Assembly (NCBI GenBank): GCA_902783515.1 | Contig: CACZRK010000451.1 | Span: 1-9,131 of the forward strand | DNA length: 9,131 nt | Reading direction: 5' to 3' | Source of the DNA: an uncultured Coriobacteriaceae bacterium | Lineage (GTDB): Bacteria > Actinomycetota > Coriobacteriia > Coriobacteriales > UMGS124 | In this document: piece after piece, positions 5,278 through 9,131 of the stretch | Numbering within the stretch: position 1 is the stretch's first letter | Layout: the number at the start of each line of letters is the position of its first letter | The notes under the pieces: generated by a model | Told to the model about the DNA's origin: nothing | Database searches by the model: none | What the model saw: only the letters and a program-made list of their open reading frames with translations | Translations under genes and position numbers: made by a program

Positions 5278-5727
5278 ATGCAGCTCAATGACCTGTATCC
5301 CGCGCCTGGTTCGCGCAAGAACCGCAAGCGCGTCGGCCGTGGCAACTCCGGCAAGGGCGGCACCACTGCCGGTCGTGGCCAGAAGGGCCAGAAGTCTCGC
5401 TCCGGCGGCGGCAAGGGCCCGGGCTTCGAGGGCGGCCAGATGAAGCTGGCCATGCGCCTGCCGAAGCTCCCCGGCTTCACCAACCACTGGCGCGTCGAGT
5501 ACGCCCCCGTGAACGTCTCTCGCCTGAACGACCTCTTCAATGACGGCGACGTCGTGACCAACGAGGTGCTCGTCGAGAAGAACGTCATCAAGAAGGCCAC
5601 CACGCCGGTGAAGGTCCTCGGTGACGGCGACATCACCAAGAAGCTCACCGTCCGCGTTGACAAGGTCTCCGCGTCTGCACAGGCCAAGATCGAAGCTGCG
5701 GGAGGGACGGTAGAACAGCCGTGCTAA
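5278..5727 (+). CDS. rplO: 50S ribosomal protein L15
   Basis: L15 contacts many 23S domains and is important in late 50S assembly. The start at 5278 follows TAGGAG (5265-5270) and gives 149 residues, the family length. An in-frame ATG at 5248 lies within rpmD and adds ten residues, so it is rejected. The N-terminal extended region is Gly/Arg/Lys-rich, with RVGRGNSGKGGTTAGRGQKG and FEGGQMKLAMRLPKLPGF. The C-terminal globular domain includes KVLGDGDITKKLTVRV. The last codons hold the SD and the GTG start of secY, overlapping it by 7 nt. Confidence 0.97.
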   Translation: MQLNDLYPAPGSRKNRKRVGRGNSGKGGTTAGRGQKGQKSRSGGGKGPGFEGGQMKLAMRLPKLPGFTNHWRVEYAPVNVSRLNDLFNDGDVVTNEVLVEKNVIKKATTPVKVLGDGDITKKLTVRVDKVSASAQAKIEAAGGTVEQPC

Positions 5728-7010
5728 CCGCCATCCTCAATGCGTTTCGGGTACCGGAGCTGAGGAAGAAGATCCTGTTCACGCTCGGGATCATTGTCCT
5801 GTACCGTATCGGATCCTACATCCCGCTGCCCGGTATCCCCTTTGAGGGCTTGGTGAGCACGTTCGAGAACGCCGACAACGGCATGGCCAACACGATGGCC
5901 CTGCTCAACCTGTTCTCGGGCGGCGCGCTCTCGTATGTTTCTCTGTTCTCGCTGGGAATCATGCCGTACATCACCGCCTCCATCATCATCCAGATGATGC
6001 AGGCGGTGATCCCGTCGCTTCGATCTCTCGCCAAGGAAGGGGAGATGGGTCAGCGGCGGATCACCCAGTACACGCGGTACCTGACGATCGGGCTCTCGCT
6101 CATCAACGCGATCGGCTATCTGCTGCTCTTCAAGAGCCCGCAGTATGGCATCTCGTTCGAGGGGATGGGCGTTCCCGGTGGCGTGATGGACCTCATCATC
6201 ATCTTCGGCTTCGTGGTCGGCGCCATGCTGATCATGTGGATGGGTGAGCTCATCACGCAGCGCGGTGTCGGAAACGGCATGTCGCTGATCATCTTCGCGA
6301 ACATCATGGCGCGTCTGCCCGGTGCGATCTTCTCGTCCATCGAGCTGTCCAGCGCGGGCGTGCTGTTCACGGTGTTGATCATCCTGATCATCCTCGTCGT
6401 GATCCCGCCGATCATCTTCATCGAGCGCGGCCAGCGCCGCATCCCGGTGACGTATGCGAAGCGGATGAGCGGTCGCAGGATGATGGGCGGGCAGAGCACG
6501 TACCTGCCGATCAAGGTGAACACGGCCGGGGTCATCCCGATCATCTTCGCCTCGTCGATCCTGTACATCCCTGCCCAGCTCGCGGTGTTCTTCCCGAACG
6601 TCTCGTGGATTCAGGTGTTCAGCAACGCCGTCTCGGCGGGGTGGCTGAACTGGGTCCTGTCGGCCGTCCTGATCGTCTTCTTCGCCTATTTCTACACGGC
6701 GATGGTGTTCAATCCGGACGACACGGCGGACAACCTGAAGAAGCAGGGCGGGTTCATCCCCGGCGTGCGTCCCGGCGCCAGCACGTCCCGCTACATCAAG
6801 AACGTACTGAACCGAATCACGCTGCCCGGCGCGATCTTCATCGCCCTGATCGCGGTCGTCCCGTCGATCCTGTTCTACTTCACGGGCAACACGCTGATCC
6901 AGGCGTTCGGCGGCACGTCCATCCTCATCATGGTCGGCGTCGCGCTGGACACGATGAGCAAGGTGGAGAGCCAGCTGCGCATGCACGACTACGAAGGATT
7001 CTTCAAATAG
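5721..7010 (+). CDS. secY: Preprotein translocase channel subunit SecY
   Basis: SecY is the membrane channel of the Sec pathway. It works with SecE and SecG, driven by SecA or by the ribosome. The 429 residues show ten hydrophobic segments, near residues 17-36, 65-95, 115-137, 152-175, 184-203, 211-234, 266-288, 308-330, 366-388 and 393-412. Family motifs are YRIGSYIPLPGI, GELITQRGVGNGMSLIIF, the cytosolic ERGQRRIPVTYAKR loop, VNTAGVIPIIFASS, and the DTADNLKKQGGFIPGVRPG loop that contacts SecA and ribosomes. It ends HDYEGFFK. The start is GTG at 5721, which overlaps rplO; the likely SD GGGAGGG (5700-5706) is rather distant at 14 nt. It uses more CGG, CGA, AGG and GGG codons than the ribosomal genes, fitting lower expression. 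Confidence 0.98.
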   Translation: MLTAILNAFRVPELRKKILFTLGIIVLYRIGSYIPLPGIPFEGLVSTFENADNGMANTMALLNLFSGGALSYVSLFSLGIMPYITASIIIQMMQAVIPSLRSLAKEGEMGQRRITQYTRYLTIGLSLINAIGYLLLFKSPQYGISFEGMGVPGGVMDLIIIFGFVVGAMLIMWMGELITQRGVGNGMSLIIFANIMARLPGAIFSSIELSSAGVLFTVLIILIILVVIPPIIFIERGQRRIPVTYAKRMSGRRMMGGQSTYLPIKVNTAGVIPIIFASSILYIPAQLAVFFPNVSWIQVFSNAVSAGWLNWVLSAVLIVFFAYFYTAMVFNPDDTADNLKKQGGFIPGVRPGASTSRYIKNVLNRITLPGAIFIALIAVVPSILFYFTGNTLIQAFGGTSILIMVGVALDTMSKVESQLRMHDYEGFFK

Positions 7011-7031
7011 GCGGCATGCTGTGAAGTTGCC

Positions 7032-7045
7032 GTCCGTGGTCGGAC
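7032..7045 (+). other. Short inverted repeat upstream of adk -10 box
   Basis: GTCCG-TGGT-CGGAC forms a 5-bp inverted repeat centred about 19 nt before TATAAT, exactly where a -35 would lie. No TTGACA-like hexamer is at proper spacing. It might be an operator half-site pair or a weak end-of-secY stem. It is short enough to be chance. Confidence 0.3.
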
Positions 7046-7054
7046 ACAATTTCA

Positions 7055-7060
7055 TATAAT
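7055..7060 (+). promoter_or_regulatory. Candidate promoter (perfect -10) for adk-map
   Basis: TATAAT is a perfect -10 in an AT-rich patch (ATTTCATATAAT) within otherwise GC-rich DNA. Transcription would start around 7067-7070, about 70 nt before adk. TTGCCG at 7027-7032 is 22 bp away, too far for a normal -35. Confidence 0.55.
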
Positions 7061-7070
7061 CAAGGTGCTC

Positions 7071-7100
7071 ATGCGCCCGTCGAGCGATCGGCGGGCGCAT
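7071..7100 (+). promoter_or_regulatory. 13-bp hairpin with GNRA tetraloop in adk leader
   Basis: ATGCGCCCGTCGA (7071-7083) pairs with TCGGCGGGCGCAT (7088-7100). The stem is 13 bp with one G-T pair, capped by the tetraloop GCGA, a GNRA type. It starts within a few bases of the transcription start predicted from the TATAAT box, so the message may begin with it. A 5'-terminal stem of this kind commonly protects mRNA from decay. Only a short CTTGT follows, so a terminator is less likely. Confidence 0.65.
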
Positions 7101-7138
7101 CTTGTACCGCGTCACTTAGATGATTTGAGGAGGCACAC

Positions 7139-7768
7139 GTGAACATCGTCCTGCTTGGAGCGCCTGGTGCCGGCAAGGGCACGCAGTCGGAGCGTCTCGT
7201 GAAGGAGTATGGGATCCCGCACATCTCGACGGGTGACATCCTGCGCGCGGCCGTCGCCGAGGGCACGAAGCTCGGGAAGAAGGCCAAGGGCTACATGGAC
7301 GCGGGCGAGCTCGTGCCCGACGACCTGATCATCGACCTCATGTCGGACAGGCTCGCGCAGCCCGACGCAGCGAAGGGCTTCATCCTGGACGGCTTCCCCC
7401 GCACGACTGCGCAGGCCGCGGCGCTGGACGCGGCCCTCGCCGCCAACGGTCGCTCGATCGACTGCGCGCTCGCGATCGAGGTCCCGTTTGAGGTCATCAT
7501 CAAGCGCCTGTCCTCGCGCCGCGTCTGCCGCCAGTGCGGCCATGCCGGCACCGAGGAAGAGACCGTGTGCCCCTCCTGCGGCGGCGAGATGTACCAGCGC
7601 GACGACGACCGCGAGGAGACGGTGCGCAACCGCCTTGCCGTGTACGAGAAGTCCACGGCGCCGCTGATCGACTACTATGCCGGCGCGGGCGTCCTGGTGC
7701 GCGTGGACGGCAACCGTCCGGTTGACGAGGTGTACGCGGACACGAAGGCCGCGATCGACCGTGATTAA
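7139..7768 (+). CDS. adk: Adenylate kinase, zinc-LID type with shortened LID
   Basis: Adenylate kinase catalyses ATP + AMP = 2 ADP in the cytosol and sets adenylate energy charge. The 209 residues include the P-loop GAPGAGKGT (7-15, Lys13), the AMP-binding STGDILR (30-36), GFILDGFPRTTAQ (80-92, with Asp84 and Arg88) and RDDDREETVRNRL in the LID/core hinge (154-166). The LID has Cys130-x2-Cys133 and Cys144-x2-Cys147, enough to bind zinc. Only ten residues separate the knuckles, against 16 in the Bacillus type (Cys130/133/150/153), and the usual YH-containing strand is missing. The start is GTG with SD GAGGAGG (7127-7133). The gene overlaps map by 8 nt. Confidence 0.97.
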   Translation: MNIVLLGAPGAGKGTQSERLVKEYGIPHISTGDILRAAVAEGTKLGKKAKGYMDAGELVPDDLIIDLMSDRLAQPDAAKGFILDGFPRTTAQAAALDAALAANGRSIDCALAIEVPFEVIIKRLSSRRVCRQCGHAGTEEETVCPSCGGEMYQRDDDREETVRNRLAVYEKSTAPLIDYYAGAGVLVRVDGNRPVDEVYADTKAAIDRD

Positions 7769-8561
7769 GCTCAAGTCGCGTGCGGACATCGAGGGGCTTC
7801 GTCGCTGCGGGGCCCTCTCGAAGACCGTGCTGCGCCTGGCGGGGGAGATGGTCCGCCCGGGCGTCTCCACGCTGGAGATCGACCAGTTTGTGGAGACGTA
7901 CATCCGTGAGCACGGCGGCACGCCGGGCTTCAAGGGGTACGGCGGCTTTCCGGCGTCGATCTGCGCGTCGGTCAACGACGAGGTCGTCCACGGCTTCCCG
8001 AGCGCTGACGTCGTGCTGCGCGAGGGCGACATCCTGTCCATCGACACGGGCGCGAACGTCGGGGGATGGGCAGGTGACAACGCCTGGACGTTCGCGTGCG
8101 GGCGGGTCTCCGACGAGGTGCGCTCGCTTCTGGAGGTGACGCGCGACTGCCTGGCGCTCGGCATCCAGCAGGCCGTGCCCGGCAACCACCTCGGTGACAT
8201 CGGGCACGCGATCCAGGCGCACGCGGAGGACAACGGGTATGGCGTCGTGCGCGAGTACGTGGGGCACGGCATCGGGCACGACATGCACGAGGAGCCCAAC
8301 GTCCCCAACTACGGGCGCGCGCACCGCGGCATCCGGCTGGAGGTGGGCATGTGCCTGGCGATCGAGCCGATGATCACGCTCGGCGACCGGCACGTCCACA
8401 CCCTGGGCAACGGCTGGACGGTCGTCACGAACGACGGGCTGCCCGCCGCGCACTTTGAGAACACCATCGCGATCACGGCGGATGGGCCGGTCATCACGAC
8501 GGCGGAGGACGGGTTTGACCCGATGGACGTGGACGAGGGGCGCAACGCGGCCGCGCGCTGA
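7761..8561 (+). CDS. map: Methionine aminopeptidase, type I
   Basis: This enzyme removes the N-terminal Met from nascent proteins and works near the exit tunnel after deformylation. The chosen start is GTG at 7761 (MIKLKSRADIEGLRRCG), giving 266 residues, a normal length. An in-frame ATG at 7677 would overlap adk by a further 84 nt and is rejected. All metal ligands and catalytic residues can be placed: His77 in NDEVVHG, Asp95 in SIDTG, Asp106 in AGDNAWTF, His169 in GHGIGHDMHE, Glu202 in IEPM and Glu233 in HFEN. The common GxHGD reads GWAGD here; that His is not a ligand. There is no proper SD (only GAAGG 12 nt away), so translation probably depends on coupling to adk through the GTGATTAA overlap. 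Confidence 0.96.
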   Translation: MIKLKSRADIEGLRRCGALSKTVLRLAGEMVRPGVSTLEIDQFVETYIREHGGTPGFKGYGGFPASICASVNDEVVHGFPSADVVLREGDILSIDTGANVGGWAGDNAWTFACGRVSDEVRSLLEVTRDCLALGIQQAVPGNHLGDIGHAIQAHAEDNGYGVVREYVGHGIGHDMHEEPNVPNYGRAHRGIRLEVGMCLAIEPMITLGDRHVHTLGNGWTVVTNDGLPAAHFENTIAITADGPVITTAEDGFDPMDVDEGRNAAAR

Positions 8562-8569
8562 GCGCCAGG

Positions 8570-8593
8570 GGACGCGCCCTGCGGGACGCGTCC
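8570..8593 (+). terminator. GC-rich hairpin after map
   Basis: GGACGCG (8570-8576) pairs with CGCGTCC (8587-8593), and the stem continues as CCC/GGG past one bulged A to a 3-nt loop, ten pairs in all. It begins 9 nt after the map stop. It has no T-tract, and alternative GC-rich pairings exist (for example 8566-8581). A termination or 3'-end role fits the position but is weakly supported. Confidence 0.4.
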
Positions 8594-8608
8594 GCGTTCG
8601 CGGGGGAA

Positions 8609-8656
8609 GTCTCATGGGAAGAATCTATGCGCATTTACGCGAAGTTCCCGTGAGAC
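8609..8656 (+). other. 12-bp inverted repeat with structured loop upstream of infA promoter
   Basis: GTCTCATGGGAA (8609-8620) pairs with TTCCCGTGAGAC (8645-8656), 12 bp with one G-T. The 24-nt loop itself contains GCG-CATTTA-CGC. The right arm ends 23 nt before TATAAT, adjoining the -35 zone. It could be an operator for a regulator of infA or an RNA stem in readthrough transcripts from map. Confidence 0.6.
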
Positions 8657-8679
8657 CTCCACTTCCGCGATGCGATTTG

Positions 8680-8685
8680 TATAAT
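8680..8685 (+). promoter_or_regulatory. Candidate promoter (perfect -10) for infA
   Basis: TATAAT preceded by GATTTG stands out from GC-rich surroundings. The predicted start is near 8692, giving a leader of about 33 nt. No TTGACA-like -35 is found 16-18 bp upstream. The leader can form a small TCGG/CCGA stem (8692-8695 with 8705-8708) at its very 5' end. Confidence 0.6.
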
Positions 8686-8724
8686 ACGACCTCGGTATCA
8701 GTAGCCGATAGAAAGTGATGTGTT

Positions 8725-8946
8725 GTGACGAAGCGTGAGGACGCAATCGAGCTCGAAGGAACGGTTCTCGAGCCGCTGCCGAATGCCATGTTCAAAGTCG
8801 AGCTTGAGAACGGCCATACGGTTCTTGCACACATCTCGGGCAAGATTCGCATGAACTACATTCGCATCCTTCCTGGCGATCGCGTCGTGCTCGAGCTTTC
8901 TCCCTATGACCTAACCCGCGGCCGCATCACGTATCGCTACAAGTAA
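8725..8946 (+). CDS. infA: Translation initiation factor IF1
   Basis: IF1 occupies the 30S A site during initiation and supports IF2 and IF3. The 73-residue protein is a single OB fold. It is almost colinear with other bacterial IF1s, with IELEGTVLEPLPNAMFKVEL, the ENGHTVLAHISGKIR block, NYIRILPGDRVVLELSPYDL and the basic ending RGRITYRYK. The start is GTG at 8725, and no other in-frame start lies just upstream. The SD is weak (GAAAGTGAT, 8711-8719). Codon use returns to the ribosomal-gene style after secY-adk-map. With its own promoter candidate and 163-185-nt spacers on both sides, it may be a separate transcription unit. Confidence 0.97.
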   Translation: MTKREDAIELEGTVLEPLPNAMFKVELENGHTVLAHISGKIRMNYIRILPGDRVVLELSPYDLTRGRITYRYK

Positions 8947-9131
8947 GCGACGCGTGACGCGCTGGTAACCTTCGTACCGACGAGCGGGTGTGCGGTCCCC
9001 CTGAGATGGGTTCCTGACGGGCAGCTTATGCGCTGCGCAGGGAATCTGCCTCTTGCTGTCTTTGTGCAGGTTGGCGGGGAGCGGGCACGTCATGATAAAA
9101 TCGGCAATCACGTCTGCGGCTGGACGAGTAG
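8947..9131 (+). other. Non-coding spacer/leader before the expected alpha operon
   Basis: No coding sequence is supported on either strand here. Small stems are possible: CGCG-TGA-CGCG (8951-8961), GGTA/TACC (8964-8978), GCAGC/GCTGC (9021-9036) and GCAG/CTGC (9037-9049). GGCAG (9020-9024) could alternatively pair with CTGCC (9046-9050), which excludes the last two. In related gene orders rpmJ-rpsM-rpsK-rpsD-rpoA-rplQ would follow; none of them begins before the window ends. Confidence 0.5.
9093..9101 (+). promoter_or_regulatory. Candidate extended -10 promoter for the following operon
   Basis: TGATAAAAT matches an extended -10 (TG-N-TAAAAT, one mismatch from TATAAT). TTGGCG at 9071-9076 is a possible -35 at a long 19-bp spacing. 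The predicted start is near 9108, so the message would begin just inside the window edge, probably for rpmJ-rpsM. Confidence 0.5.

Noticed and set aside
5724..7115. Long minus-strand open frame (about 463 codons) opposite secY
   Set aside because: It is extremely rich in Asp, Arg, His and Glu, as expected from the reverse complement of a membrane-protein gene; there is no domain and no SD logic.
7677..7760. Upstream ATG start for map inside adk
   Set aside because: It would overlap conserved adk codons by about 90 nt and add 28 residues with no counterpart in type I enzymes.
8980..9030. CTGAGA and nearby GGGTG suggesting a TPP riboswitch
   Set aside because: The partner element with GAACCTGAT and the closing helices are absent, and a thiamine switch before ribosomal genes would be odd.
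9096..9131. A start of rpmJ within the window
   Set aside because: No ATG/GTG/TTG frame resembling the L36 N-terminus (MKVRPSV-like) with an SD is present before the sequence ends.
1..9131. A novel defence, mobile or secondary-metabolism system
   Set aside because: All 17 coding sequences are recognisable housekeeping genes in a conserved order. No transposase, integrase, toxin-antitoxin pair, CRISPR repeat or tRNA was seen. The possible novelty is limited to spacers and the Adk LID.

Overview
The window is a segment of the bacterial S10-spc ribosomal-protein supercluster, all on the + strand, from a GC-rich Gram-positive-type bacterium. In order it reads rpsC (3' end only), rplP, rpmC, rpsQ | rplN, rplX | rplE | rpsZ, rpsH, rplF, rplR, rpsE, rpmD, rplO, secY | adk, map | infA. 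The window stops inside the spacer where rpmJ-rpsM of the alpha operon would be expected. A high-GC actinobacterial genome is suggested by strong C/G at third codon positions, the four-cysteine short S14 (rpsZ), a zinc-ribbon L24, and secY followed directly by adk-map-infA. My best guess is the class Coriobacteriia (Olsenella/Atopobium/Collinsella relatives). That assignment is inference from family resemblance and was not checked by a search.

Layout. Positions 1-1232 are the distal S10 operon, tightly packed with Shine-Dalgarno (SD) sequences overlapping the stop codons. Positions 1233-1349 are the S10/spc boundary, with a perfect 14-bp hairpin. Positions 1350-2050 carry rplN-rplX. Then comes an unusually long 189-bp intra-operon spacer with a 13-bp hairpin, an extended -10 promoter candidate and a structured leader for rplE. 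A second hairpin with a T/G-rich tail follows rplE. Positions 2871-7010 run rpsZ to secY, with structured spacers before rpsH and rplR. Positions 7011-7138 hold a TATAAT box and a leader hairpin with a GNRA tetraloop before adk-map. Positions 8562-8724 hold inverted repeats and another TATAAT box before infA. Positions 8947-9131 contain no gene I can support, but do contain a probable promoter for the next (alpha) operon.

The genes work together in making and starting up the translation and export machinery. They encode large- and small-subunit proteins, the translocon channel SecY, adenylate kinase for nucleotide balance, methionine aminopeptidase for nascent-chain maturation, and initiation factor IF1.

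The proteins are ordinary and well conserved, and I see no accessory or defence system, mobile element, tRNA, rRNA or CRISPR array. The points worth a second look are in the spacers and in one protein detail. Inverted repeats recur at the junctions, often next to -10 boxes that lack a recognisable -35, and they appear to cut the classical spc operon into modules. The adenylate kinase has a zinc LID with a shortened spacer between its two CxxC knuckles.
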